Source of the DNA: Schizochytrium sp. CCTCC M209059
Taxonomy: Eukaryota > Sar > Bigyra > Thraustochytrida > Thraustochytriidae
Reading direction: 5' to 3'
Length of the DNA: 64,000 nt
Assembly (NCBI GenBank): GCA_000818945.1
Contig: KN805403.1
Location: 5,194 to 69,193, forward strand
Under the pieces are notes generated by a model. It was not told the DNA's origin. It saw nothing but the letters and a program-made list of their open reading frames with translations, and did no database searches. Both the position numbers and the translations under genes were made by a program. This document shows, in pieces, positions 1 to 10,824 of this stretch (its first letter is position 1; every line of letters starts with the position of its first letter).

Positions 1-382
1 GAGGCGCCGCCGCACGTCCCCTCGCGCGCGGGTGCGCGGCAGACGCGGGAACGAACGAACGAACGCGAAGGAGGAGAGCATAAAGAGGAAAGAAAGAGGC
101 CGCCGCCTTGCACTTTGGGCCATACTATCTTCATCTTCTCTTCTCTTCTCTCGCGTGGCCGATCCGATTGCGTGGCCTGCCTGGCTGGCTGTGACCAGCG
201 TCGGACGGAACTATACCTTCGCAGTCCTGCGCGAGGAATGAAAGGGTTGTAGATGACGTGCAGGACCATCGCTATCTACACCTTGAAGCATTGAGTGCAC
301 CCGACGAGCTCGACGCCTCAAACGACAATTTTATCGTGCTCACATTGCGCGAACTAAAAACACAAAGGAAAGAGAAACAGGA

Positions 383-414
<32 letters not shown>

Positions 415-978
415 TCTGAGCTCAGCTGTGACAGACAACTTGAGTGCTCGCTTGCTACGCTGCTATATTTGCTGCTCTTCGTTCGTACTCTACGACGAGA
501 GAAAACCTCAATACTAACACGCTCTTATTTGTCACGACATTCTTAGACACACAGAGGAAATCCATCTCACGCACACCGACCTCAGTAGTTTTTTTTTCGG
601 GTGAGTTCGTTTGACTCACCCTTTCCCTTATCCGTCGTTATACAAAGAAGAACGCCGCTTCGTAAGTTTATGAGCCCGTCCCAGCGAGAACCTTCCGCCA
701 TTTCGCAAAACAATTCTAACACTCCCAGCTTGGACTACATTTTATTTCTGTAACGCAACAGTCTCTGCAGACGTAGACCCCCCCACGACGCGGAGTGGAT
801 CCTGTCGAGCGTTGGTGCGCAAGAAATTACGAACCCAGACATCTTCGACGAGATCGACACGTCCGACAACGCGAACACCGTCGCCAACGCCAACGCCGAC
901 ACCGCCGACGAGGCCGCATCCGGTTTCCCAACCAGATTCATCTCGGAGCGACGACACGCGAGCCACCACTCGCTTTGT
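1..978. other. Intergenic / 5' flank, no gene recognised
   Basis: No convincing coding region. It contains a GA-rich tract (about 378-415) and short AT-rich stretches, and probably carries the promoter and 5' UTR of the Zn2Cys6 gene starting at 979. Open frames here are short and overlap on both strands without a consistent coding signal. Confidence 0.5.
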
Positions 979-1302
979 ATGAGACAAAACACGGACGACG
1001 CCCACGCCAAGGCGCGTCATGAGTTGCCGCGCGAATCCCAGCAACGCATGCCTTCGAACCAACCCGTAGGCGTCTCCGCCGCAGGGCTTCGCCCGGCAAC
1101 CGCCGCCTCCGCGGCCTCCTCTTCGTCATCCCCCTCCATCTCTTCGGCCGCTTCCTCCTCCGCAGTCCCCTCTGACCCTCTGCAACCGCAATTTTCACAC
1201 GCCGACGCCGCCGCTGCTGCTCGGGGCTTCGCCTATCCACCACACCACATGTCCCAGCGACAGATGCAGCAGCATGAGCAGCAACAACAGCAGCAACAAC
1301 AA

Positions 1303-1334
<32 letters not shown>

Positions 1335-3164
1335 GCAGCGAGGTCAGGGGAATGAGCCCCGCGCCTCCGGTGGCGCCTCGCTGCGCGGCGGCCATCTCGT
1401 CGACGAGCACGCCCTTGCAAACGCCACGCTCATGTACGGAGACAGCGGCAACGTGCGCCTCCTGCAGACCGACATGCGCGCCTCCAGCAACGCTAGCTCG
1501 CACAGCAGCTCGTACTCGAGCGAGGACGGTGGCATCGTGAGCCCCAAGCTTGGCACGATCAGCGCGTCCGTCTCGGGCCCACCACATCCGCAACGCTCGA
1601 GCGGAAGTGGCATACACGCCTCGCGCAGAAGCAGTAGCACGAGCAGCAGCAGTAGTAGCAGTAGTCACAGCAGCAGTGGGGTCAAGAGGCAAATTGGACA
1701 CATGGGCAAATTGGCAGCAGAGGCCGGGACCGATCTTGGCGCCGAGGGCGGCGCCTCCGGTGCCTCTGTCTCCTCCACCGCAGGCGACGATACACTCAGC
1801 GAACATGGCAAGGAAAAACGTCGCAGAGTCGCGAGCAAACGCAATGCCTGTGAGGCCTGCTACAACGGCCGTGTAAAGTGCGAGTATTCTTCCGAGTCCG
1901 CGCAACGCTGCAAGCGCTGCGAACGTCTCAACAAGGAGTGTGTTAGTCGTATCGTCTTTCGCGGAGGCAAGCCCAAAAGCAACAAGTTCATCAACAAAAT
2001 TAACGAGTACAGGGCGAACGCTTCGCAGAGCGGGCCAACCGGCCTTGCCATCCTCGCTGGGTCCGTGTTTGTGCCCCAGCACAATCTGTCGCACATTGAG
2101 CTTGCTTCAGCGGCGCAGGCCCTCGTTGACCTCTACCGCGAGCTCGGCTTCGGCCTTCGTCCGCCCACTGCGCTGCGTTGGCTCCTCAATTCCCTCACGC
2201 TCACCGCCATTCGCGAAAACAACACGACGCGTCTGCATCACTGCACCTCCGTTGCCATGGCAAGTGGCTACAAGTTGCATCTTGACCAGGCGGCGCGCGG
2301 CGAAATGGCGTCGCTCCCTCCAGAGCTCAACGCTCTCTTTGACAGAGAAATCGACAGCGAAATTCACGACTCCACGGCTGGGGCTGCCTTTGTCATCAAG
2401 CACGAGGGCGCAGTGCGGACCATTCAGGCCAACCAGGACTGGGAATTCCTCTTTGAGACCACCGCGAGCATGTCCGCAGACCTTGTCGGCAAGCCGCACG
2501 GCCTCCTTTGGAGCCGCTACGTCGAACGGCGATTCACAGAGCAATTTGCTGCTGCCGTGCTCATGGAATTTTTGCGCTGTGGAGAACCCAAAACGTCGGC
2601 CCCAGGGATGCCGCCTCGCGTCGCGTGGACATACACGACGCCCACCAAGGTGGAGTTTGTCGACAGCGAGCGGGCGCGCTATTCGGGCAACATGTACCAA
2701 ACGGGTGTTCTTTCCATTGACGGCCGTCTGCTCTACTTTATTGTGGGCTTTCGAAATATCGAGGCTCTCGACAATGCCGCTCGCGCGAGGCTCCAGGCAG
2801 CGCAGCGCGCGCGGAGGGGTGGAGAGAGCAGTGGGTATGCCTCTCGCAGAATAAATGTACAAGGCATCCCCCATGGCCAGTACCAGCCTCAGCAGCAGCA
2901 ACAGCAACAGCAACAGCACGCGCCTTTTCAAGGTAGTGGGGACTTTTCAATCTCGCCCACTGCTGCCTCTGTGCAGGGTTATCCGATGCAGCATCCTCAT
3001 ATGCATCCGCAGCATGTGCATCCGCACCAGCATCCGCAAATGTACCCGCCGCCGCAGCAAGGTCCCATGCATTCGCGACAAGTGTACCACCATGCGCAGC
3101 AGCAGCAGCAGCAATCGCCGCACGCGCATCTTCAAAATCAGCGCCGCCATCATCAAATGCAAAT

Positions 3165-3205
<41 letters not shown>

Positions 3206-3642
3206 TGAACGCAATGCGGGGAGTGCACTCCGGCACGAACGAGTCTGCGCGCGTCTCCTCGACGTCGGGCGGCCCGCCGCTACCGACTGGAGGCCAAGGG
3301 GCCAGATCCAACTCGCCCGCACCGCGGTCTGCAGATGATTTTGACGACATCTTCTCCCTCTTTGTTCCTTCCAATGACCCCCAACACCAATATATACAGC
3401 ATCCTCAGCAGCAGCAAATGCAGCAGCAGCAACAGCAAATGCAAGGATCGCAACACGGAGCAACCGCAAATGCAGCAGGACCTTGGCGGCCGCCTGGCGC
3501 AAAGCCTACTTCCACGGCTGCCTCAACTGCAGCAGCGACCGCAGCATCTTTGACCTCGGCGGCTGAGCCCCCATCCTCAGCCTCAGCCTCAACCACGGGT
3601 CCTTCGCCCTCGCATCTTCGTAAGCGCCGCGGTCCAAAGTGA
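979..3642 (+). CDS. Zn2Cys6 (fungal-type) transcription factor with PAS-like domain
   Basis: An 887-residue putative nuclear DNA-binding regulator. A complete binuclear zinc cluster lies at residues 291-321 with cysteines at 291, 294, 301, 311, 314 and 321 (C-X2-C-X6-C-X9-C-X2-C-X6-C), preceded by a basic KEKRRR stretch and followed by a basic linker. Residues about 467-595 look like a PAS-like module. The N-terminus and the region after about 620 are low complexity, with Ser runs, several poly-Gln/His tracts and a short acidic-hydrophobic segment (DDFDDIFSLFVP, near 785) that could be an activation motif. Start chosen at the first ATG after a stop-rich leader. The zinc cluster is seen directly; the PAS assignment is inference from fold pattern, and target genes are unknown. 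Zn2Cys6 proteins are best known in fungi, so presence here fits a protist with a small set of them. Confidence 0.85.
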
Positions 3643-3755
3643 TTCTGTTCCGTCTCTCCATCGAGTCATCCATTTATTCAAGGGGAATAGATGCTGATGG
3701 CGAGCAAGCTCTGTCATGAAATGCAATTTGACCCTGAGTTCCTCATCACCCACCA

Positions 3756-3812
3756 CATCACGTCATGTCACGTCACGTCTCGCTACGCTATATCACGTCA
3801 CGTCACATCAAG
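3756..3812. promoter_or_regulatory. Cluster of CACGTCA / TGACGT-like motifs
   Basis: Within roughly 57 bp the core ACGTCA recurs several times (CACGTCA repeated, with imperfect copies such as CATGTCA and CACGTCT). The core matches the CRE/ATF-type half site TGACGT on the opposite strand. Whether this is a functional bZIP target or only a degenerate repeat cannot be decided from sequence. Confidence 0.3.
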
Positions 3813-4329
3813 CAAGTCCTGCAGAGGTCGCGCTTCTCCAAGCGAACGATGTCGTTTCCTTTCCGCTTCTTCCTTTCTTCTTTTTTTCCTCTCTTGGCCC
3901 CGAAGGGATCGGGTTGCAGCAGGGAATCTTTAAAATGCCTTATTGATAACGCGGTTGGAGATAGGGGACGAGTTCGTTTGATGACAAGGACTGACTCATC
4001 ATGCTCATGGTACGCCCTACGGCGCGCACGCTTTTATACATTAGTTTTGCATTCGTCGAATATGAAGAGCCGCGTGGCGGGCGACTATCTTTCGCAAACT
4101 CTAACTACTACTCCCTTCTTACTTTATTCATTGAAAGCTTGTATTTTCTTGGCCTCTGTCGCTTCGTCCGTCAGTCATCAGTCGGACGAAGCAACGTCGT
4201 AATCTCACAACCAACAGGCTGCCCATGCATGCGTATTTGTGTTCATTGGCACCCCGTTTACGTCGTCACCATCGGTCAACACGCATGGTCGACCAGCAGA
4301 CAACGTGCAGCTGTCGAATGGCTTGCATG

Positions 4330-4374
4330 CTCGCTTGCTCGCTTGCTCGCTTGCTCGCTTGCTCGCTTGCTCGC
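4330..4374. repeat. 8-bp tandem array, unit GCTTGCTC
   Basis: About five and a half near-perfect copies of an 8-bp unit ending in a degenerate copy (GCGTACTT). A similar degenerate CGCTTG/CGCTCG composition occurs in intron 1 of the GDSL esterase (9676-9794), and GAGC arrays occur at 20234-20263 and 59617-59660. Confidence 0.8.
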
Positions 4375-4921
4375 GTACTTGCTTGTCAACGTGCAGAGAT
4401 CAGCGTCTTCTGGGACGTCTTCTTTTTTCCCTTCCCTCCACCACAAACAAGGCTTGCCACATGCGTCATCATGCCATGGAACTCACCGTCAGGCCCTACC
4501 TCGCCAAGGTAACCGTCGCAGCCGCTATGTTATGCTTGTCTGTTGTTGCTTGCCATGAAGGACCAGAACCGACCGAGCGGAACGAACGTTTCGGCCCCAT
4601 CCACCCCGATAAAAAAAAGGAACCTCGGAGCCGCCAGCGGGACCGGGCGGGACTCGCAGCCGCTCCAGGTCCACGCCAGCGGAGAATCCCTCCCCCTCCC
4701 ACCTCGGCCGCCTGCGTCGCGCCACGGGGCCCTCGCAGTCGCGGTCGCAGTCGCAGGAGTCGCGGGCCCGAGGCGTCGCTGGCGCGGATTCCCGAGGCCT
4801 GAAAGACCTGATTGACCCGCGAATCGGGGGCCCCGGGCGGCGATTGGGGGCCCGCCGTCCGCGGGAGGGAGGGAGGGAGGAGGCAGCGAGGGCGCGCACG
4901 CGACCCTAGCTAACGGACGCC

Positions 4922-6961
4922 ATGCCGCTCCAGGAGCTGCTGCAGATTGACGTCGACGCGGAAGGACGCGTGCGCAGGAGGAGGCGGTCCTGGAGCTCAG
5001 CGAGCAGTCCGCAGCACCTCAAAGCGCCCGGACACCTGCTGCAGCACCACCCGCTCGGGACGGAAAACAACAGCGGCACCAACAATAACAATGACCATGT
5101 GGATTTTCTGCCACCACCCCCGCCCGCTGTGAAAGACCTCGGCATTGCCTCGCGCTCGCAGACCCTCGATGACTATGACGAAGACGCCACGCCCAGAGAT
5201 CTGGCCGGCAACGGGAACGTCAGCAACAGAGCACGACAGGGCCAAGGCTCGACCAATGACAACATCCGCCTTGCACTCTTGCGAAGCCGCGGGAACGTTC
5301 CCAGCCTGGCCGGGCGCACCCACGACGAGGACGACCACGACGAGGAAGAGGAGGACGACCACGACCACAGCGGGATTCTTTCCAATGTCGACATGAGGCG
5401 CGACCTCGACGATGATGCTTATGATTCCGACACCCTCCGGGACATTGACGACCTTCTCTCACCGCAGGGATCGGCGCTGCTAGATCACCACGATGTGTAC
5501 GAGGAGGAAGACGACGACGACGAAGACGAAGACGATGATGGTGGCGTTGCAGGCGACGAGGCTAGTCACGCGAGTAATGGGCATGGAAATCGACCGGCCC
5601 CAGGGCCCAAGGACACCGTCTTTGCTCGCAGAATCTCGCACCCGGGCGACGTCCAGACGGACGGTGGGCACTCCGAGGCCGAAGTCAAAGCAGAGAACGT
5701 CACGCCCAGTCGCGGTCGGCGCTTCGACTTTGCGAGCACAGCTAGCGACGATAGCACCGTCGACATTCTCAATCTCATCAATGTATCCCGGCAAAAGCGT
5801 TCCGAAAGAAGGCGAAAAGGTCTCGACCGTATGCTTACACCGGAAAGCGTCTCCAAGCACCTACGCACGCGCAGTGACACTGACATTTGCGGGTCTGCCG
5901 AAAAATCAGCTCGCAGAAAGGCTATAAGTACCAAGGGTTGGAAGGCTTTTGGCTCGCGCGACCACCCTCCGCGCCTTTCGACCTTGCGCAAAGTTGTCTC
6001 CTCTAGCCGTTCTCTCGCGGCCACCGCAGAGGCTTCGCAAAAGGCACTTGCACAGCGCAAGCGCAGGCAACAGCTTCAGGATCAGGACGATCTGCTTCTC
6101 GATACGGGCGCTGCCGAGACACCGGCTGAATCGACGTCCCAAGTCAAGGAGAAGTCACCATCATCACCCACCACAGCGACTACCCCAAAACCTCAAGCTT
6201 GGTCTATGGTGGACATTTTGCGTTGGACTCTTGTGTTAACTTTGTGGGCAATTGCCATTGTCAATCCACATCTTATTGTGGACCTGTCGCGTGTCATGAC
6301 CGGCGCAACTGTTTCGGTCTCTGCGCCAGCATTATCTTCTCGAGCGGATGTGAAGCCGCCAGTCGAGCTCGCGCCTGTTCGCAATCCACAAGTGAAGCTA
6401 GAAGAAGACGTGCCCAAGCCGTCAGATGTTGACGAGAAACCGGTGCATAGTGTCGAGAGGAAAATAGCGCAGCAACCTAGGGCCGACGAGCAGCCTGCAC
6501 GTTTCGTCATGCCTACTGAACCCGCGCGGGTAGAGTTTGCGTACCCCAGCGCTGATGGAGCTAGCGTGCCGCAGGCAGGGGTCACGTTACGACTCAAGTT
6601 TTTCCACCTCTTTCCAGAACAGCTTGCTCTCCACCGCAACCCCCGTCTGTGTATGAGACTCTCGAATGGCGGTGAAGACACGCTGCTGGGATGTGTCCCA
6701 GTTAAAGACGCACAGATGGAGGTCTCACTCAAGTCGCTCCAGTTGGGACCTACTCGCGTGGTTGCAACGCTTGTATCGGAGGCAAAGAAACTTGGCCGAG
6801 CAGCAAGGCAAATGAATGTTGTTCTGATGGATCCCGTTCCGGAGGACCGAGCGCCGCAGTCGACGACCACAACGACGACCGAGACAACGACCGACAAAGA
6901 TACGCAAGAGCGTTGCGTTACGACTTGCTCGCGAACATGCACGATGACCTACGAGATGTGA
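4922..6961 (+). CDS. Unknown type II-like single-pass membrane protein, acidic N-terminus
   Basis: A 679-residue protein I do not recognise. The N-terminal ~420 residues are charged and probably disordered, with Asp/Glu/His-rich blocks (about 135-155 and 190-210) and Arg/Lys stretches. One hydrophobic segment at about residues 426-450 (WTLVLTLWAIAIVNPHLIV) is the only likely transmembrane helix. After a Pro/Val-rich linker, residues about 530-645 form a compact segment of alternating hydrophobics with two cysteines (pattern resembling Ig-like or glycosyltransferase-accessory beta domains), ending in a Thr-rich and Cys-containing tail. Topology would put the long N-terminus in the cytosol and the C-terminal domain in the lumen or outside. 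The ATG context is good and the ORF is uninterrupted. Function unknown. Confidence 0.75.
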   Translation: MPLQELLQIDVDAEGRVRRRRRSWSSASSPQHLKAPGHLLQHHPLGTENNSGTNNNNDHVDFLPPPPPAVKDLGIASRSQTLDDYDEDATPRDLAGNGNVSNRARQGQGSTNDNIRLALLRSRGNVPSLAGRTHDEDDHDEEEEDDHDHSGILSNVDMRRDLDDDAYDSDTLRDIDDLLSPQGSALLDHHDVYEEEDDDDEDEDDDGGVAGDEASHASNGHGNRPAPGPKDTVFARRISHPGDVQTDGGHSEAEVKAENVTPSRGRRFDFASTASDDSTVDILNLINVSRQKRSERRRKGLDRMLTPESVSKHLRTRSDTDICGSAEKSARRKAISTKGWKAFGSRDHPPRLSTLRKVVSSSRSLAATAEASQKALAQRKRRQQLQDQDDLLLDTGAAETPAESTSQVKEKSPSSPTTATTPKPQAWSMVDILRWTLVLTLWAIAIVNPHLIVDLSRVMTGATVSVSAPALSSRADVKPPVELAPVRNPQVKLEEDVPKPSDVDEKPVHSVERKIAQQPRADEQPARFVMPTEPARVEFAYPSADGASVPQAGVTLRLKFFHLFPEQLALHRNPRLCMRLSNGGEDTLLGCVPVKDAQMEVSLKSLQLGPTRVVATLVSEAKKLGRAARQMNVVLMDPVPEDRAPQSTTTTTTETTTDKDTQERCVTTCSRTCTMTYEM

Positions 6962-7359
6962 TGATTGATTGTCTTCCATTTCGAAACCTTTTACTCTTTT
7001 ACCTTTTTGTAACACCACTAAAGCCGCACGCTTGCGGGAAAACTTTTTTCAGCTTCTCGAATTAAATCTTGAGCGGTCTTGCAAACAAAAAGTAACTACT
7101 GTGTCTGGATGACAAAGCACCGATGATTTCGACAAATGCAATGGTGCACAGTTTTCGACATTTACTTTTCCTTAGTTAATTCGCTTCCCTCACCCAACAG
7201 ACTGGAAAATTGTTGCCACTTTCTGCTTCTTCTTTTTCGACGTTGCGGTTGCGTTGCAACGAAAATAATCGAAAACTTGTGTGAGACATTGCGCGCAAGA
7301 TCATGCGGCGCTTGCTGTACGAAACGCCCCCTTTTTTTTTTATATAGATTGAAAACCGA
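6962..7359. other. Convergent intergenic region
   Basis: AT-richer spacer between two converging genes. It should hold both 3' UTRs and poly(A) sites. I see no gene and no clear structured element. Confidence 0.5.
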
Positions 7360-9321
7360 TCACGGCAAATGACGCGACGCGTGCGAAAGAGCGAGAGATT
7401 GTAAGCGCGGAAAGACGAACGAGTGCAGAGTTGCCTCGTTGTACTTTTCTGCGAGAGTCGCCGCCGCAAGGACGTGATCGACCTTGGCCTTGTGACGCGG
7501 TGCCTGCCACCCTGATTGACAGATGTCCAGATATAAGAGACATCCGTGAACCTGTAGCCCAACGAAGCGCATGGCCGGATCCTGCGTCTCAATAGGTCCC
7601 TTCCACGAATCCAAGGTGGCACGTACGGACGATCCTGCTGACCACGTACGTTCTTCCCCGCCAAGTTCATGGTACAATTCAGCGGCGTCAAGCACTGTCG
7701 CTTCTGCCTCTGGCACAGAAACAAAGTCCTCAGTCTTTTCGCTCGCAAAGCGCCCTTCTTGCGCAGCGACAGCACGTAGCAAAGCTAAACCCAGCTGTTC
7801 GCGATGCTTGTGCAAAAGCTCGTCTGCGCAAGGACACGCTTCCGCGGCCAAGAGCACATTCACCGTTGAAAGAGCAGGCTGCCATGAGTCCGCTGCGCGC
7901 GATACCAGGTAGAGCAGAGTATCAAGCCCGCCGCTCGCTGCCGACACACCGAGGTCGGCTTGCTCCACTTGTCCCATGACTTCGCAGGTCCCATCTGCAA
8001 GGTATTCGCCTAGGGCACGAGCCAAGACTTGCTCGACGCGTCGCAGTGAGTCTCCATTCGGCGATGTGTTTTCGCGTGCCACACAAACAAAGCGGGTCAT
8101 GGCGCGCACACAATCGTGCAAGGCATCCCGACACTTTAAGAGTTCCGCTGCAGGTAAATGCGTCCATTGCAGTCTTTCAAGAAGACCTTGCGCTCTCGGC
8201 CCAAGTCGTTCTGTGAAAAATCGGGTCGCCCATGTAAAGGCTTCCACACAGGCTACAATGGTCATCTCAAGCGTTGCAGAAGTCTTCTCAGTACTACTGG
8301 CAGTCTCTGTCTTTTTCGCCTCTCCACGGGCGCGATTCTCGTTCTCAACCCAAGCATAGCGAGCATCTGTAAAGCAGACTTCAAGCTCGACGCCAAGCAT
8401 GCGCAGGAAAAAGCTGACAGCGGACGCACTTCCCGCGTCTTCGGTTGTGAGCTGTGGCCAAGCAGGGCCGGCGTGTTCACACAGAGTGCTTGCGAGTGTA
8501 AAAATCGAGCACCGGGCACCTGCGTCCAAATGCGACGTGTGCTTGAGCGCAGCAATCACAGCGTTTGCAGCAGGCTGGACAATGTCGTGCGCACGGCTTG
8601 GTGAATCAGTCTTGATGAAGACGTTGTTGCTGCCGTCGACGTTGGTTTTGTTGATTCCATTCGCGTGCGTGTTTAGCAGGGTAACGAGCAAGCTTCCGAG
8701 CTCCACTGCGCCACGGGCCATGGATTCGCCCAACACAGCCTTGTGTAGCGCAGTCGCAATACGAGCTGTTTGCTGCAAACTAACCTGATGGCAGAAAACC
8801 TGCAACACCTGAACAGCGGTCGCCGTTCGCTGTGGTTGCCGCGACGAGATCACCTCGGCAATCAAGACATCAATTGTTGCAGCGTTTAGACTCGTTTTAT
8901 GACCCAAGCTTTGCGCCAACGATGCAAGTGCCAAGAAAAGTTCCTGGGCGTAGTCATCATCAGCTTCGACGAGATCCCTTACAAGCAAGTCTTGCAGGGG
9001 CTCGAGGAGGTCTGCATCCTCATTGTCACTTTCTGCTTTTTGGTCCAAAGAGTCATCATTTCCAAGCGTGGCGAGGATCGTCACAGCCAGCCGTTGGTAT
9101 GCGCCTGCGTCCGCTTCCGTCGCGAGTAGACGCGGTAGGAGCTTGGTCGTCCTGAGCACCTCTCGCAGGCGGTGGCTGTGCGCCTCGAACTGGGGTCTTG
9201 GCACATGACGCGCGAACACGAGCAGGCCAGCAATGGCCGCCTCGTCGGTACCCTGTTGCAGGAGCTTGAGCGCACCCTCCACCGCCGTCCCGACCTCGGC
9301 AGCCTCGGCGGCCTCGGCCAT
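7360..9321 (-). CDS. NCDN: Neurochondrin-like armadillo-type protein
   Basis: 653 residues if started at the ATG at 9321 (a GTG lies two codons earlier). The N-terminus (ALKLLQQGTDEAAIAGLLVF followed by a run of paired helices) matches the neurochondrin pattern, and the whole chain reads as helical ARM/HEAT-like repeats with no transmembrane segment. Neurochondrins are cytosolic scaffold proteins described in animals, plants and protists; biochemical role in protists is not established. Only 272 bp separate this start from the divergent GDSL esterase start, suggesting a shared bidirectional promoter. The family call rests on N-terminal similarity and overall repeat character and is likely but not certain. 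Confidence 0.72.
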   Translation of the reverse strand: MAEAAEAAEVGTAVEGALKLLQQGTDEAAIAGLLVFARHVPRPQFEAHSHRLREVLRTTKLLPRLLATEADAGAYQRLAVTILATLGNDDSLDQKAESDNEDADLLEPLQDLLVRDLVEADDDYAQELFLALASLAQSLGHKTSLNAATIDVLIAEVISSRQPQRTATAVQVLQVFCHQVSLQQTARIATALHKAVLGESMARGAVELGSLLVTLLNTHANGINKTNVDGSNNVFIKTDSPSRAHDIVQPAANAVIAALKHTSHLDAGARCSIFTLASTLCEHAGPAWPQLTTEDAGSASAVSFFLRMLGVELEVCFTDARYAWVENENRARGEAKKTETASSTEKTSATLEMTIVACVEAFTWATRFFTERLGPRAQGLLERLQWTHLPAAELLKCRDALHDCVRAMTRFVCVARENTSPNGDSLRRVEQVLARALGEYLADGTCEVMGQVEQADLGVSAASGGLDTLLYLVSRAADSWQPALSTVNVLLAAEACPCADELLHKHREQLGLALLRAVAAQEGRFASEKTEDFVSVPEAEATVLDAAELYHELGGEERTWSAGSSVRATLDSWKGPIETQDPAMRFVGLQVHGCLLYLDICQSGWQAPRHKAKVDHVLAAATLAEKYNEATLHSFVFPRLQSLALSHASRHLP

Positions 9322-9593
9322 GGCCACCAGCGCGCACAGCCTGCCTGGGTCTTCAAGGTTTGCTGCTGCTTCTTGTTGCTAGCGAAAGCGAAAAGAGACC
9401 CAAGTTTTCCACCACTTCCGAGTCTAGTGCGGCAGACCTGATATACGATACCACCGCCGTCACAGACAACCTGCAAGAAGTGGTGCGCGTGGCCGGGCAG
9501 AGCTTTGTCGTACGCGCGTTCAAGCCGCTTGTTGTTGCTGCTGCGGCTGCTGCGGCTGCTGCTACTGTCGAGCTTAGTCAGATTCCAGCAACC
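9322..9593. promoter_or_regulatory. Putative bidirectional promoter
   Basis: A 272-bp spacer between divergent start codons of the neurochondrin-like and GDSL esterase genes. It includes a GCTGCTG/CTGCGG-rich stretch next to the plus-strand start. No recognised TATA box. Confidence 0.4.
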
Positions 9594-10704
9594 ATGCGGC
9601 GCTTTGTGCTCTTTGGCGACTCGCTCACGCAGGAGGGCTTCATGCCCGGATACTGGGTGCAACGTGTCTCGCACCGTGAGTTCGCTCGTCCGCTTGTTCG
9701 CTCATTCGCTTGTTCGTCTGCTCGCTTGGTCGCTTGGCCGCTTGCTGGCTTACTGGCTCGCGGGCAGGCGTTAAAGTTGATCGGCTTCGTCTAGCAAAGA
9801 TAAGAGAATCGGTAAACTCACGTTATGTTGGATGGGAGCTTGCTGCAGAGTACGTCCGGCGCGCAGATGTTCTGAACAGGGGCTTCTCCGGGTACAACAC
9901 TCGCTGGGCCATGGAGTTGCTGCCCGAGATTGAAAGGGACGTCAAGGACGCGGCACTGGGCACCATTTTTTTCGGGGCAAGTAAGTTTTTCTTATTTTTT
10001 TTTGGGGGGGGGGGTAGGGGGGTTGTTCTACGCAAGAGTAGGATCACTTGTACGTGTAGGAGTGATGCCAACATTTTTGTCTGCGCGAACCATGACCCAC
10101 AGACGATGCTTCCGATGACGTGCAGCACGTCCCCGTGGATGAGTATGGTGATAATCTCAAGTCAATGGTGGAGTCCTTTCGCAAATGTGGCTGCGAGCAC
10201 ATTGTCTTGATCGCCCCGCCGCCGCTCGACGAGGCCCTCTACGCCAAAGAATTCATCGAAAAGCGCAACAAGACCAAGATTGATCGCAAGAACGAGCTCG
10301 TCGCCAAGTACGCAGCCAAGTGCATGAGTGTCGCAGACGAGCTCGGTGTCGCTTGCGTGCCGCTCTTTGACTTAATCAAGGACCGCGCCACCAAGGATAG
10401 CGTCGAACTCGCCCACTTTTTCAGCGACGGACTGCATCTGAACGCGCGTGGCGGGGAAATCCTTTTCGATGAACTCATGCTCGTGCTTCAAAAGACCAAG
10501 CCCGAGTTTTGTGTGACGCCTTGCAAGTACACGGGAAATCCGGCCAATTCGGGTTCATCGTGCCCCAAGCTGCCTCCTTTCGGGCCATGGTGGGACAAGA
10601 TTGACCCCAAGGCCGGGCTTGGTACAGTCGTGCCTTCTGGTGGCGATCAAGAGGAGCCAGCGACGAAAAAGGCCAAGGTCGACGCGTCTGAAGGCGCGAA
10701 CTAG
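9594..10704 (+). CDS. IAH1: GDSL/SGNH esterase, isoamyl acetate-hydrolysing type; three exons
   Basis: Predicted to hydrolyse acetate or other small esters. Block I is FGDSLTQEG with the nucleophilic serine near residue 10; block III is restored only after splicing as FFGANDA; the C-terminal block is SDGLHLN with the Asp-x-x-His pair. Likely exons: 9594-9675, about 9795-9980 and 10103-10704. Intron 1 is GTGAG...CTAG; a second AG at 9805-9806 keeps the same phase, so the exon 2 start is uncertain by four codons. Intron 2 is GTAAG...ACAG, and the junction codon AAC completes the catalytic block III Asn. The C-terminus extends past the SGNH core with a Lys/Asp-rich tail. This is the clearest spliced gene in the window. 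Confidence 0.88.
9676..9794 (+). other. Intron 1 of GDSL esterase
   Basis: GTGAG donor and CTAG acceptor, about 119 nt, built almost entirely from degenerate CGCTTG/TTCGCT units similar to the array at 4330-4374. Acceptor could be 9806 instead. Confidence 0.65.
9981..10102 (+). other. Intron 2 of GDSL esterase
   Basis: 122 nt with GTAAG donor and CACAG acceptor. Removal joins A-to-AC and restores FFGANDA, the block III motif of SGNH hydrolases. The intron contains runs of 9 T, 11 G and 6 G. Confidence 0.85.
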
Positions 10705-10824
10705 AAACCCCACGTCGCGGGTGCAAAATGAAGGTAGCAAATGTGTGCTACTTTTGATATGGATCGAGAAGAAAAATCTTACATAGTTTTGCAGATTAAA
10801 GTTTGTTCATCAATTCTCAGCTAC

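Larger units (their letters stand above)
3643..4921. other. Intergenic, CACGTCA-rich and GCTTGCTC repeats
   Basis: About 1.3 kb between two plus-strand genes. No gene recognised. It contains a cluster of ACGTCA/CACGTCA motifs at about 3756-3812, an 8-bp tandem array at about 4330-4374, and a GC-rich run of about 250 bp just before the next ATG that is probably promoter or 5' UTR. Confidence 0.5.

Noticed and set aside
1195..3502. Large ORFs on the opposite strand of the Zn2Cys6 gene
   Set aside because: Shadows of poly-Gln and poly-Ser codon runs (LLLL, AAAA, CCCC); the plus-strand frame has the domains.
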